Source: Fibrobacterota bacterium
GTDB lineage: Bacteria > Fibrobacterota > Fibrobacteria > UBA5070
Length of the DNA stretch: 38,075 nt
Direction of reading: 5' to 3'
Assembly: GCA_029557215.1 (NCBI GenBank)
Contig: JAKPQQ010000182.1
Location: 1-38,075 of the forward strand
Every line of letters starts with the position of its first letter. The stretch's first letter is position 1. The position numbers and the translations under genes were made by a program. Below the pieces are notes generated by a model. The model made no database searches and was not told where the DNA came from. It worked only from the letters and a program-made list of their open reading frames with translations. Shown here piece by piece: positions 1 through 9,562 of the stretch.

Positions 1-569
1 ACGAATGGTCCGTCGGTCCGCCCCGAAAGCCGGTGGATGATGTTGGAGAAGAATTCCTTGCCGGTTCCCGATTCGCCGGTGACCAGCACGGTGCTCGTGG
101 TGGTGGCCACCTTGCGGGCGATGCGCAGGATCTTGCGCATCGCGGGGGTGTCGCCGAGCATGTCGTCGAGCACCTGCGTCTGCAGGGTGACGGCCGTGCG
201 CGCCGACACGACCTGTCCGGCGGCGCGGCGCGCGACCTCGACGAGGTCGGCGGGCACGAGCGGCTTCACCAGGACCTGCGAGGCGCCGCGCGAGCTTGCG
301 GCCCGGGCCTGGTCCCGGTTCGCCTCGTCGGCGAGCACGACCACGATGGTGCCGGGGCGTCGGCTGCGGATCCACGAGATCAGGTCGACGCCTTCGTGCC
401 ACAGCGAACCGGCGTCCAGGAACACCAGATCGACCGGTTTTTCTTCCAGCACCGCGAACGGCGAGCGTTCCAGGCCGGCTTCGCGGAACTCCGAATCGGG
501 GAGATCCCAGGCGTCGGCCACGCTGTGCCGAAAACTGTCGTCCTTGTCCAGAAGCAGTATCCGAAGCAT
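1..569 (-). CDS. NtrC-type sigma-54 response regulator (N-terminal part)
   Basis: Partial gene: it starts at ATG 569-567 and runs off the left edge after 189 codons, so it lacks most of the AAA+ ATPase and the DNA-binding domain. Residues 1-115 are a receiver domain, with acidic residues D8, D10 and D11, the likely phosphoacceptor D52 in VFLDAG, and K102 in VKP. A linker leads into a sigma-54 activator AAA+ domain: GDTPAMRKI at about 139-147, the Walker A motif GESGTGKE at 165-172, and IHRLSGRTDGPF at the edge. By family knowledge it would be phosphorylated by an unseen histidine kinase and would activate sigma-54 RNA polymerase. It lies 116 bases downstream of dnaJ on the same strand, with a strong hairpin between them, so co-transcription with the chaperones is uncertain. 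Confidence 0.9.
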   Translation of the reverse strand, partial: MLRILLLDKDDSFRHSVADAWDLPDSEFREAGLERSPFAVLEEKPVDLVFLDAGSLWHEGVDLISWIRSRRPGTIVVVLADEANRDQARAASSRGASQVLVKPLVPADLVEVARRAAGQVVSARTAVTLQTQVLDDMLGDTPAMRKILRIARKVATTTSTVLVTGESGTGKEFFSNIIHRLSGRTDGPF

Positions 570-636
570 TGGAGCTGGATTCCTCGCGAGGTGGGTGGAA
601 GCCGGAGCCGTCGATGCGTCCGGCAGGGATCGCCTC

Positions 637-660
637 GCCTCCGGCGTGCGGGCCGGAGGC
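637..660. other. Strong hairpin between dnaJ and the response regulator
   Basis: A perfect 9-bp stem (637-645 with 652-660, GCCTCCGGC/GCCGGAGGC) with a 6-base loop lies in the 116-base gap. No T-tract follows on either strand, so it is not a classical intrinsic terminator. It could attenuate read-through or stabilise the dnaJ 3' end. Confidence 0.45.
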
Positions 661-685
661 AAGGCTCCTCAGGGCCGACTGGGGC

Positions 686-1823
686 TCAGGTGAAGATCTC
701 CTTCACCTTCTCGAAGAAGGTCTTCTCGCAGTTGGTGCCGCTTTCGCATTCGCGCAGCTGCTCGAGGAGCTCCTTCTGCTTGCCGGTGAGCTTGTCCGGC
801 ACGCGCACCTGCAGCTTCACGAACAGGTCGCCGCGTCCGCGTCCGTGAAGTCCGGGCATGCCCTTGCCGCGCAGCGCGAAGACCTTCTCCGACTGGGTGC
901 CGGCGGGGACCTTCAGGTCCACGTCGCCGTCCAGGGTCGGGATGCGGATGCTCCCGCCCAGGGTCGCGGTGGTGTAGGGGACGCGGGCCTCGGCGTACAG
1001 GTTCTGTCCGTCGCGGTGGAACAGGTCGTGCTCCTGCTCCTCGATCAGCACCACGATGTCGCCGGCCGGTCCCTTGCGGGGCCCCTTGTTGCCTTCGCCG
1101 CGCAGGGTCAGATAGTTGCCTTCGGCCACCCCGGCGGGGATCTGGACGGAAATCGTCACCTCCTGCCGTTCCAGGCCAGAGCCCTGGCAGGTGCGGCAGG
1201 CCTCCTCGAAGGTGTGGCCGGTGCCTTCGCACTTGGGGCAGCTCACGACGTTGATCATCTGGCCGAACAGGGATTGGCTCACCTGCTTGACCTGGCCCAT
1301 GCCGCCGCAGGTGGCGCAGGTGCGCCGCCCCTTGCCGCCCGCGCCGTCGCAGGTGCGGCAGGGTTCCAGGCGCCGGATCTTGATCTTCTTGGAGACGCCT
1401 TCGGCGATCTCCTCGAGGGTGAGCTTGACGCGCACCTGCAGATCCTGTCCGCGCTGGGGGCCTCCGCGCCGTCCGCCTCCGCCGCCGCCGAACATCCCGC
1501 CGAACATGGAGTCGCCGAAGATGTCCGAGAACCGGCTGAAGATGTCGTCGAAGTTGGAGAAGCCTCCCTGGAATCCGCCTCCGCCGCCCTGGGGGCCTTC
1601 GAAGGCCGCGTGGCCGAACCGATCGTACTGCTGGCGTTTATCCGCGTCGCGCAGGACATCAGGCCTCGGCGGCTTCCTTGAACTTCTCCTCGGCGGCCTT
1701 GTCGCCCGGGTTCTTGTCCGGATGGTACTTGATCGCGAGCTTCTTGTAGGCGCTCTTGATCTGGTCGTCCGAGGCGTCCTTGGGCACTCCCAGGATCTCG
1801 TAGAAGTCGCGTTTGGTGGCCAT
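686..1823 (-). pseudogene. dnaJ: DnaJ co-chaperone, interrupted by a frameshift
   Basis: Hsp40 co-chaperone that delivers unfolded clients to DnaK and stimulates its ATPase. The ATG at 1823, with an upstream GAGGAAT as Shine-Dalgarno, opens a J-domain beginning [12 protein letters not shown] with HPD at residues 34-36. After codon 54 (FKEAAEA) the frame meets TGA at 1661-1659. The rest continues in another frame: DVLRDADKRQQYDRFG, a Gly/Phe-rich linker, four zinc-centre motifs (CRTCDGAG, CATCGGMG, CPKCEGTG, CRTCQGSG) and the C-terminal substrate-binding domains to TGA 688-686. Families have EAYDVL at the break, so two bases (most of a Tyr codon) appear to be missing. Restored, the protein would be about 379 residues, the usual size. 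It could be a sequencing error, a real inactivating deletion or, less likely, a recoding site. It follows dnaK by 123 bases. Confidence 0.93.
1655..1668 (-). other. Frameshift point in dnaJ
   Basis: On the minus strand the sequence reads GAG GCC TGA TGT CCT. Skipping one T, or restoring two bases to make a Tyr codon, gives GAT GTC CTG (DVL) and rejoins the conserved DnaJ frame. No other damage is visible in the gene. Confidence 0.85.
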
Positions 1824-1886
1824 TTCCGTATTCCTCGGTTCGTACCGGCTCTGGATCGACGTCCTAGCAAATCGGGTCCGATCGCA

Positions 1887-1910
1887 AGGGGCGATTCATG
1901 AATCGCCCCT
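1887..1910. repeat. Palindromic intergenic repeat, copy 1
   Basis: A perfect 24-bp palindrome centred at 1898/1899 (arm AGGGGCGATTCA), followed by AC, lies between dnaK and dnaJ. Two related copies lie in the dnaK-grpE gap. It resembles dispersed REP-like palindromes and would form a hairpin in the polycistronic mRNA. Confidence 0.7.
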
Positions 1911-1923
1911 ACGTCGGTCGCAA

Positions 1924-1941
1924 CGCCCGGTTGCCCGGGCG
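1924..1941 (-). other. Hairpin directly after the dnaK stop
   Basis: CGCCCGG (1924-1930) pairs with CCGGGCG (1935-1941): 7 bp with a GCAA loop (GNRA type) on the minus-strand RNA, beginning five bases beyond the dnaK stop codon. No T-run follows. It may be a 3'-end stabiliser or partial attenuator that lowers dnaJ relative to dnaK. Confidence 0.5.
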
Positions 1942-1946
1942 ATTTC

Positions 1947-3884
<1,938 letters not shown>

Positions 3885-3905
3885 TTTTCGTCTCTCTTTT
3901 TTGAA

Positions 3906-3925
3906 GGGCGATTCGTGAATCGCCC
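3906..3925. repeat. Palindromic intergenic repeat, copy 2
   Basis: Arms GGGCGATTC and GAATCGCCC flank a 2-base centre (GT), followed by CCTAC as in copy 1. It lies 21 bases upstream of the dnaK start codon and could fold in the leader of dnaK on the grpE-dnaK transcript. Confidence 0.65.
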
Positions 3926-3946
3926 CTACTGTGGTGGATCGATTTC

Positions 3947-4001
3947 GGGGCGATGCCCCAATTTTTGTCTGGTGCAGGGGCTGTTCGCGAATCGCCCCTA
4001 C
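3947..4001. repeat. Palindromic intergenic repeats, copy 3 and a short relative
   Basis: At 3947-3959 GGGGC-GAT-GCCCC forms a short hairpin. At 3977-4001 a third, imperfect copy (GGGGCTGTTCGCGAATCGCC and so on, ending CCTAC) matches the other two. The 127-base grpE-dnaK gap is therefore mostly repeat. Confidence 0.6.
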
Positions 4002-4011
4002 GAAACGACTG

Positions 4012-4644
4012 CTAGCCGGCGGCCGGGCCGCTGGATACGATCACCTGCGCGTGGCGCAGGATCTTGTCGCCTTTCTTCCAGCCGCGGGCGTGCACGGCCG
4101 CGACGTGGTCGGCGGGCACGGTGTCGTGCGGCATCTGGGTGAGGGCGTCGTGGAGGTTGGGATCGAACGCCGCGCCTTCGGAAGGGATTTCCTCCACGCC
4201 GGCGTCGGACAGGATCTTGCGGAGCTGTTCGCGGATCAGGCGCATCCCCTTGGCGAAGGCAGCCGGGTCCGCGGGAGTCCAATCGCCTTCGGCCGGCGCG
4301 TCCTGGAAGGCGCGCTCGAAATTGTCGACCACCGGGAACAAGGAAGCGTAGGCCTTGCCTTGGGCGGCTTCGAGGGTTTCCACGTAGTCCCGGGCGTTGC
4401 GTTTGCGGAAATTGTCGAATTCGGCCACCAGGCGCACCGCCTTGTCCTTGGCCGCTTCCAGCTCCTCGTTCAGCGAGGCGATTCTTTGCTGGAGCTCGAC
4501 GGTCGTCGGTTCACCGGAGGGGGGCACCTCGCCGGTGCTCGCCGAGATCTCCTCGTTGGAGGCCTCGGCGTCCTGCTGGACTTGGACCTGCTCGGCCCGT
4601 TCGGCGGCGAGTTCGGCGGCAGACTTGATGGTTTCGTCACTCAT
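4012..4644 (-). CDS. grpE: Nucleotide exchange factor GrpE
   Basis: GrpE releases ADP from DnaK. The protein has 210 residues. An acidic, disordered N-terminus leads into a long coiled coil (about 60-100), then the signature [20 protein letters not shown], the four-helix region [12 protein letters not shown] and the beta-wing with [13 protein letters not shown]. The frame is open upstream to 4749, but ATG 4644 ([12 protein letters not shown]) is preferred: it gives a normal-length protein and has AAAGGA upstream. It is the first gene of the grpE-dnaK-dnaJ block. The 170 bases upstream, up to the next gene, hold a candidate promoter. Confidence 0.97.
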   Translation of the reverse strand: MSDETIKSAAELAAERAEQVQVQQDAEASNEEISASTGEVPPSGEPTTVELQQRIASLNEELEAAKDKAVRLVAEFDNFRKRNARDYVETLEAAQGKAYASLFPVVDNFERAFQDAPAEGDWTPADPAAFAKGMRLIREQLRKILSDAGVEEIPSEGAAFDPNLHDALTQMPHDTVPADHVAAVHARGWKKGDKILRHAQVIVSSGPAAG

Positions 4645-4681
4645 GGCTTTGAAGAATCCTTTGGAGCGAAGTTCACTCCAC

Positions 4682-4709
4682 CATATATCAAGGAACGTGC
4701 CAATCCAAA
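4682..4709 (-). promoter_or_regulatory. Candidate promoter of the grpE-dnaK-dnaJ block
   Basis: On the minus strand TTTGGA (4709-4704) and TATATG (4687-4682) are spaced by 16 bases, with the grpE ATG 37 bases further on. The same stretch contains TTGGCACG followed by TTGA, close to a sigma-54 element but lacking the GC at -12. No CIRCE inverted repeat is present. By eye only. Confidence 0.3.
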
Positions 4710-4814
4710 CGGCAGCTCTTCGGGAGGTGTTTCGGAATGAATCAATCATCTTGGTGTTTCAGATAGAAACATCTGGTGTGTCGGATTGGGGCGCGTGGAA
4801 GAAGAAGGGCGCCA

Positions 4815-5600
4815 CTAGAATCGCAATCCATTCCGGGATGCCAGCTCCGCGGCTCCTTCGGGGATCCATCGTTGCCGGTAGGCGTCTTCTTCCAGCAGGT
4901 GGCCCGGCGTTTCCTTCTCCTGCCGCTCGATCAGATGCTTCAGCTCGTCCAGGTCGCCGCTCCAGCGGAATCCATTGAAGAACTCCACCCCGGGGAACCG
5001 GGTCTTGTACAGCGCCGACCGCGAGTAGCAGGTGCCCAGGTGCAGGTGCGCCGCGCCCGATTCCGAAAGTTGTCGGACGGTTTCCGTCATCAAGAACGCG
5101 CCCAGGCTGCGCTGTTCGTGGTCGGCGTCGTAGAACGCGTTGGAGTAGAACCAGGTTTTGTCGTCGCGGAAAAGGCTCACGATTCCCGCATCCCCCTTCT
5201 GGGGGTCCTGGAACAGGGCCACGTGGGTGGTGATGGGGTTGGCGAAGATCCGGTCGATGCGGTCCGGCGACGGGGTGCTGGTCCAGCGGCGCGACGCGTA
5301 GTCCAGGCAGAAATCGCGGCGTCGGTCCGTCCACTCGAACTCCCGGCGCTCGACGATCCTGCATTCGATCCCGGTTCCCTTGCGGAGGATGCGCCGGTTC
5401 TCCGACGATGGCTGGAACCTGGCCAGATCCACCCGGACCTGGCGGCACAGATAGAAACGCGAAAGATCGGGAAGCGACGGCAGGAAGCCTCGGGCAAAGG
5501 CGTCGGCTGGACGCTCGCCTTCTTCCAGGAACCCCCAGATGGCGTAGGGGAACACATATCCCGCGTAGTCGGGTTGGGCTTCCGAAAAAAGGATCCGCAT
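4815..5600 (-). CDS. Arginyl-tRNA-protein transferase-like GNAT protein
   Basis: 261 residues from ATG 5600. The region FQPSSENRRILRKG (62-75) and the C-terminal stretch AHLHLGTCYSRSALYKTRFP and FFNGFRW resemble the C-terminal, GNAT-fold half of aminoacyl-tRNA-protein transferases (ATE/Bpt), which add Arg or Leu to protein N-termini for the N-degron pathway. The cysteine-rich N-terminal region of canonical enzymes is not evident. Instead residues 1-60 (MRILFSEAQPDYAGYVFPYA...) form a different N-terminus. The substrate is therefore uncertain, and it could be another tRNA-dependent or acyl-CoA GNAT transferase. It is a single gene, divergent from the HDOD pair and 170 bases upstream of grpE on the same strand. 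Confidence 0.6.
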   Translation of the reverse strand: MRILFSEAQPDYAGYVFPYAIWGFLEEGERPADAFARGFLPSLPDLSRFYLCRQVRVDLARFQPSSENRRILRKGTGIECRIVERREFEWTDRRRDFCLDYASRRWTSTPSPDRIDRIFANPITTHVALFQDPQKGDAGIVSLFRDDKTWFYSNAFYDADHEQRSLGAFLMTETVRQLSESGAAHLHLGTCYSRSALYKTRFPGVEFFNGFRWSGDLDELKHLIERQEKETPGHLLEEDAYRQRWIPEGAAELASRNGLRF

Positions 5601-5752
5601 GTGTTGGAAAACCTAGTTGCGCGGTGGTTGTGCGGGTGTGTGGCCGAATCCGAGAAAAACACGAATCTTGGATGGAAGTCGTTCGTGGGAAAGCGGTAGA
5701 ATCCAGCGCGGATTCCCGATGGAGATCGTGGGTTCCGAACACAGAGGTCCAA

Positions 5753-7198
5753 ATGCCCGCAGCCTTGTTGACCGAACAGCAGAAGGTCGATCTATGGGTC
5801 GGAAAGGCCTTCGAAAAGCAGCTGCCCATCCTGTCGGGGACTTTGGGCGAGATCGAATCCGTGCTGGCCAAGGAGGGCTATTCCGCGGCCGATCTGGCGC
5901 ACACGATCCTCCAGGATCCACCGTTGACCACCCGCGTGCTGCGGATGGCGAACTCCGCCTACTACAACGCCTCCGGCAAGCAGATCTCCATGGTCAGCCG
6001 GGCGGTGATCGTCCTTGGCTTCGATGTCGTGCGTTCCATCTGCGCTTCCGTGGCGCTCATCGAGGCGTTCCTGAACAAGGTCCCGCGCGGTCGCCTTCTG
6101 GACGAGATCGCCCGGGCGCTCCACGCGGCGGTCGTGGCCAGGTTCCTGGCCAAGCAGACCAAGGATCCCGCCCCGGAAGAGGTGTTCGTGAGCACCCTCC
6201 TGCGCAGGATCGGGCACATGGTGTTCTGGAGCCTGGGCGAGTACGAAGTGGAGGCGCTGGACATGGCGATGCGCAACTCCCAGGAAGGAACCGTGCGACT
6301 GGAGATCGACATCGTGGGGTTCCCGCTGCGGAAATTGTCCGCGGCGCTGATCGACGCCTGGCATCTGCCGGTGATGGTCCCCGCCGAGACCGAGGTGCCC
6401 AATTCGCGCAAGGCCGTCGACGAGATCGCCTGGGCCGTGGCCTTCGAGGCCCCCAAGGGGTGGGCGACGCTGGAAATGCGACGGGTGGTCCGCGATTTCG
6501 CCTGGCTGACCAGCGCCAGCGAGGAGGACGCCCTCGAGACGATCAAGGGGCTTTCCAAGGAAGCGTTCGACTACGCCCAGCAGCTGGGATCCAAGGACGT
6601 GGCCATGCGGATCCCCCTGCCGACCGGCCAGTCCGGCGCGGGCGCGCACGACGACGATCCTTCGGCGATGTGCGAAGGCGACAAGGACGTGGAACTCCGG
6701 GTGCTCCACGAGATCGCCAACAACCTCCTCGAACACCTGGACGTGAGCTCCATCCTGCACATGGTCCTGGAAGGCATCCATCGGGGCGTGGGGATGGACA
6801 GGACCGCCCTGGCGATCGTGGATCCGCGCGGGACCGAACTCCGCTGCAAGCTGGCGCTGGGCAAGGACCGGCACGAGTTCGTCGGGAAGTTCGTCTTCCC
6901 CGTCGCCAACACCAAACCCCACGCCTTGACGGAAATCGTCCAAAAAGGCGGGAGGCAGATGTTCGATCCCGGCGTGCGCGACCCCAACGGGTTGTTCGTG
7001 CATCCCGTCTACGAGCTGTTCGAAGGAGCGTCCTTCCTGGCGCAGGCGATCGTGGTCAACGGCAGGACCATGGGCGTCTTCGTGGCCGACCGCCATTCCT
7101 CGAGCCGTCCGCTCGACAAGGACGTCTTCGACAACTTCTGCCTGCTCGGGCAGCAGGCCAACATCGCGCTGGCCATGGCCGCCAACAACCATTCGTGA
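5753..7198 (+). CDS. HDOD-GAF signalling protein
   Basis: 481 residues from ATG 5753, which has AGAGGT just upstream; the frame is open further upstream but without coding character. Residues about 20-215 are an HDOD domain: LPILSGTLGEIESVL, TILQDPPLTTRVLRMANSAY, SMVSRAVIVLGFDVVRSI. HDOD domains are HD-related, usually lack catalytic metal ligands and act as scaffolds in signalling. A helical stretch follows to about 283, then a GAF domain (about 315-475) with LHMVLEGIHRGVGMDRTALA and VVNGRTMGVFVADRH, likely binding a small ligand or partner. No membrane segment, so cytosolic. It is followed 129 bases later by a paralogue lacking the GAF. A TAGAAT -10-like element lies 51 bases before the start. 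Confidence 0.88.
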   Translation: MPAALLTEQQKVDLWVGKAFEKQLPILSGTLGEIESVLAKEGYSAADLAHTILQDPPLTTRVLRMANSAYYNASGKQISMVSRAVIVLGFDVVRSICASVALIEAFLNKVPRGRLLDEIARALHAAVVARFLAKQTKDPAPEEVFVSTLLRRIGHMVFWSLGEYEVEALDMAMRNSQEGTVRLEIDIVGFPLRKLSAALIDAWHLPVMVPAETEVPNSRKAVDEIAWAVAFEAPKGWATLEMRRVVRDFAWLTSASEEDALETIKGLSKEAFDYAQQLGSKDVAMRIPLPTGQSGAGAHDDDPSAMCEGDKDVELRVLHEIANNLLEHLDVSSILHMVLEGIHRGVGMDRTALAIVDPRGTELRCKLALGKDRHEFVGKFVFPVANTKPHALTEIVQKGGRQMFDPGVRDPNGLFVHPVYELFEGASFLAQAIVVNGRTMGVFVADRHSSSRPLDKDVFDNFCLLGQQANIALAMAANNHS

Positions 7199-7287
7199 AC
7201 GCGGTCCGCGGCGCGGCGGCCCAAGCGGGTGGACGCGAAGCCGTCCGATCCTGGACGCGACGGCGCGAGGTAGGGTAGAATCGGGAT

Positions 7288-7316
7288 CCGGGCCCCGCAT
7301 GGGTGTCCGGGCCCGG
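7288..7316 (+). promoter_or_regulatory. Leader hairpin before the second HDOD gene
   Basis: CCGGGCCC (7288-7295) pairs perfectly with GGGCCCGG (7309-7316) around a 13-base loop. It abuts the Shine-Dalgarno GGAAGGGA of the gene starting at 7328, so folding could influence initiation. A TAGAAT hexamer at 7276-7281 lies just upstream and is shared with the first HDOD gene. Confidence 0.4.
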
Positions 7317-7327
7317 AAGGGACCCAG

Positions 7328-8269
7328 ATGCATCGAGGAGCGACCGAAGAGAAATTGATCGCCCGATGGGTGGAAAAGGCCAACGAGCAGGAATTGCCCG
7401 TGTTGTCGGCGACCCTCGGCGAGATCGAGAAGGCCCTGTCCAACGAGGAGTATTCCGCGTTCTCCCTGGCCCGGGTGATCCTGCAGGATCCGGCGCTCAC
7501 CTCGCGGGTGCTGCGGGTGGCCAATTCCGTCTTCTACAATCCGGGTGGCAGGCAGATCTCGATGGTCTCGCGCGCGGTCATCACCCTCGGGTTCGACGCG
7601 GTCCGTTCCATCTGCACCTCCATCGCGATCATCGAGACCTTCATGAAGGGGCCGTCCCGCGACCGCCTCCTGGACGAGATCGCAAGGGCGCTGCATGCCG
7701 CGGTGGTGGCGCGCTACCTCGCGCGGGTCCGGCACGATCCCGCTCCCGAGGAGGTCTTCGTCTCGACCTTGCTGCGGCGCATCGGCCACGTCGTGTTCTG
7801 GAGCCTGGGCGGCGACGAAGTCGACGCGCTGGACGACGCGCTCAAGTCGGGGGCCGATCCCGAAGGTCTCGAGATCGAGACGATCGGGTTCGCCATCCGG
7901 AAATTGTCGCTGGCGCTCGTGGTGGCCTGGAGGCTTCCCGCCCTCGTGGAATCGGGACCGCACGCAGAATCCCGCCGGGCGATGGAGGATCTCGCCTGGG
8001 TGGTCGCCGCGGAGTGTCCCAAGGGATGGGCGAGCGCCGGGGTCCGCAGGGTGGTCGGCGACGCGGCCTGGATCCTGTCCTGCGACGAGACGGCCGCGCT
8101 GGCGGTCCTGAAGAGGCTCGCCGCGGAGGCCGCCGACTACGCCCTGGCCCTTGGATCCAAGGATGTCACGGGCCGCAGCATCGACCGCGACGCATGGGAC
8201 AATTTCCGCCTTCTCTGCCGCCAGGCCGACATCGCGCTGGCCCTGACCGTCGCCAACCGGACCGGCTGA
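7328..8269 (+). CDS. HDOD protein, paralogue with an internally deleted GAF domain
   Basis: 313 residues; ATG 7328 follows GGAAGGGA by five bases. It aligns nearly end to end with its upstream neighbour: LPVLSATLGEIEKAL, VILQDPALTSRVLRVANS, SMVSRAVITLGFDAVRSI, STLLRRIGHVVFWSLGG. After LGSKDV at residues 275-280 the sequence jumps to SIDRDAWDNFRLLCRQADIA, which matches the final helix of the neighbour's GAF domain (PLDKDVFDNFCLLGQQANIA). About 165 GAF residues are thus missing in frame, while the terminal helix is kept. The HDOD core is intact, so it is probably a functional scaffold without ligand sensing, perhaps pairing with the first protein. It converges on the M15 peptidase gene, 17 bases away. 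Confidence 0.88.
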   Translation: MHRGATEEKLIARWVEKANEQELPVLSATLGEIEKALSNEEYSAFSLARVILQDPALTSRVLRVANSVFYNPGGRQISMVSRAVITLGFDAVRSICTSIAIIETFMKGPSRDRLLDEIARALHAAVVARYLARVRHDPAPEEVFVSTLLRRIGHVVFWSLGGDEVDALDDALKSGADPEGLEIETIGFAIRKLSLALVVAWRLPALVESGPHAESRRAMEDLAWVVAAECPKGWASAGVRRVVGDAAWILSCDETAALAVLKRLAAEAADYALALGSKDVTGRSIDRDAWDNFRLLCRQADIALALTVANRTG

Positions 8270-8286
8270 CCGGGGCGCGAAGCTCG

Positions 8287-8892
8287 TCAGCGCAGGGGCT
8301 TCTCGAAATGCTGCCAATCCTGGACGCGGCGCCATCGGGCGCCCCATTTCCAGCCGCGCTTCTTCAGGAACCGCACCACCGCGGACGTGTCGGACAGCGT
8401 TCCCGGCGCGCCGGGGACGAGCGCCGCGTCGGGAGGGAAGACGCGGCCCTTCTTGAAGGCCGGATTCTCGCGCGGATTGATGTCCAGGGCCAGACCCTTC
8501 ATGTGCCACGACGGGACGCTCGAACCCCACATTCCCCGCCATGCGAACCCGTACGTGTTGTCGGCCGCCATGGAGGCGGAATCCGAACCGTTCCAGCGCG
8601 AGATCGGGATCGCCGACCGGACGGGGAACCGGATCTTCTCGATCAGCTCGAAGAGATCCTCGATGTCCTCCACCACGGCCTGGTTGCACAGGATCTGCCC
8701 TTCGTGCAGCCGGTCGTCGAATCCCCAGTACCTCACGGCGACCAGACGCAGCCGCGACTGGATCGAATCGGGAACCATCCGGTCGCCCAGGGCCTCCTCG
8801 AAGGTCATCCGGCTGTCGACGACGGGCGCGGCGCCTCCCATGGCGTGACAGATTCCGGCGACAAGGGCCAGGGCGACAAGGCTCCGCTTCAT
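8287..8892 (-). CDS. M15-family peptidoglycan peptidase (D-Ala-D-Ala carboxypeptidase-like)
   Basis: 201 residues with a signal peptide (MKRSLVALALVAGICHA). The zinc site of the M15/VanY-like fold is visible as HMKGLALDIN (His and Asp ligands) and, near the C-terminus, DWQHFEK (second His). FAWRGMWGSSVPSWHMKG is typical of small M15 endopeptidase/carboxypeptidases that cut peptide stems of peptidoglycan. Expected location is periplasmic. Its ATG overlaps the stop of the LysE-type gene by four bases, so the two are translationally coupled. The substrate (D,D- or L,D-bond) cannot be read from the sequence. Confidence 0.8.
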   Translation of the reverse strand: MKRSLVALALVAGICHAMGGAAPVVDSRMTFEEALGDRMVPDSIQSRLRLVAVRYWGFDDRLHEGQILCNQAVVEDIEDLFELIEKIRFPVRSAIPISRWNGSDSASMAADNTYGFAWRGMWGSSVPSWHMKGLALDINPRENPAFKKGRVFPPDAALVPGAPGTLSDTSAVVRFLKKRGWKWGARWRRVQDWQHFEKPLR

Positions 8893-9494
8893 TCCAGCAG
8901 CATCTTTCCGCCGAACAGCAGGATCACCGATCCGAGCACGCGCGGTATCCAGACCGACGCGGCCTCCGATGCGCGGAGCCGTTCCGACAAGGCCGATCCC
9001 GTCCAGGCGAAGAGGACCAGGTAGCCGCCCGACAGCAGGGTGAACAGCGCGCCCATCTGCAGGAACGACCGGGCCACGCCTCGGGACGGGTCCATGAACA
9101 GCGGGAAGAACGACACGAAGAACAGGATCGCCTTGGGGTTCAGGAGGGTGACGCCCAGCGTGCGCAGGTACCAGTTCGGGGCCCCCTCGACGGATTTCGT
9201 CGCGGTCAGGGCCTCCAGCCGGGAGGCGAGGGTCCGCAGCCCGATCCAGCAGATGTACGCGCCGCCGACCCAGCGGATCGCCGTGGCGATCTCGGGATGG
9301 ATCCCGAGCACCGTCGCGACGCCCAACGCGGTGAGGGTCATGATGCAGAGGTCGCCGGTCAGGAGCCCCGCCACCGCGCGGAGCCCGGCCTGGCGCCCCC
9401 CCGCGAACGTGGCGGTCAGGATCGCGAGCTGTCCCGGTCCCGGAAGCAGGATGATGGCGACCGATGCAGCGACGAATTCCGCGAAGTGGAGCAA
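8889..9494 (-). CDS. LysE/RhtB-family amino-acid exporter
   Basis: 201 residues, almost entirely hydrophobic, with about six membrane helices, the usual size. The family pattern is clear: LLPGPGQLAILTATFAGGRQ near the N-terminus (the PGP-containing LysE/RhtB signature), GGAYICWIGLRTL, and TLLNPKAILFFVSFFPLFM. Such proteins export amino acids or related metabolites by proton antiport across the inner membrane. The substrate is unknown. It lies 68 bases after the J-domain gene on the same strand and overlaps the M15 peptidase start by four bases. Confidence 0.88.
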   Translation of the reverse strand: MLHFAEFVAASVAIILLPGPGQLAILTATFAGGRQAGLRAVAGLLTGDLCIMTLTALGVATVLGIHPEIATAIRWVGGAYICWIGLRTLASRLEALTATKSVEGAPNWYLRTLGVTLLNPKAILFFVSFFPLFMDPSRGVARSFLQMGALFTLLSGGYLVLFAWTGSALSERLRASEAASVWIPRVLGSVILLFGGKMLLE

Positions 9495-9562
9495 TGGAGT
9501 GGAGTCCTTGGGATGTTGTGGGCCGGAGCGGGAAATCTACCGCATGGATCGAGATCGCGTGT

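Noticed and set aside
4685-4703. Sigma-54 promoter before grpE (TTGGCACG...TTGA).
   Set aside because: The essential GC at -12 is missing; a sigma-70-like pair in the same place is at least as good.
4645-4814. CIRCE-type heat-shock operator before grpE.
   Set aside because: No TTAGCACTC/GAGTGCTAA dyad found by eye in this stretch.
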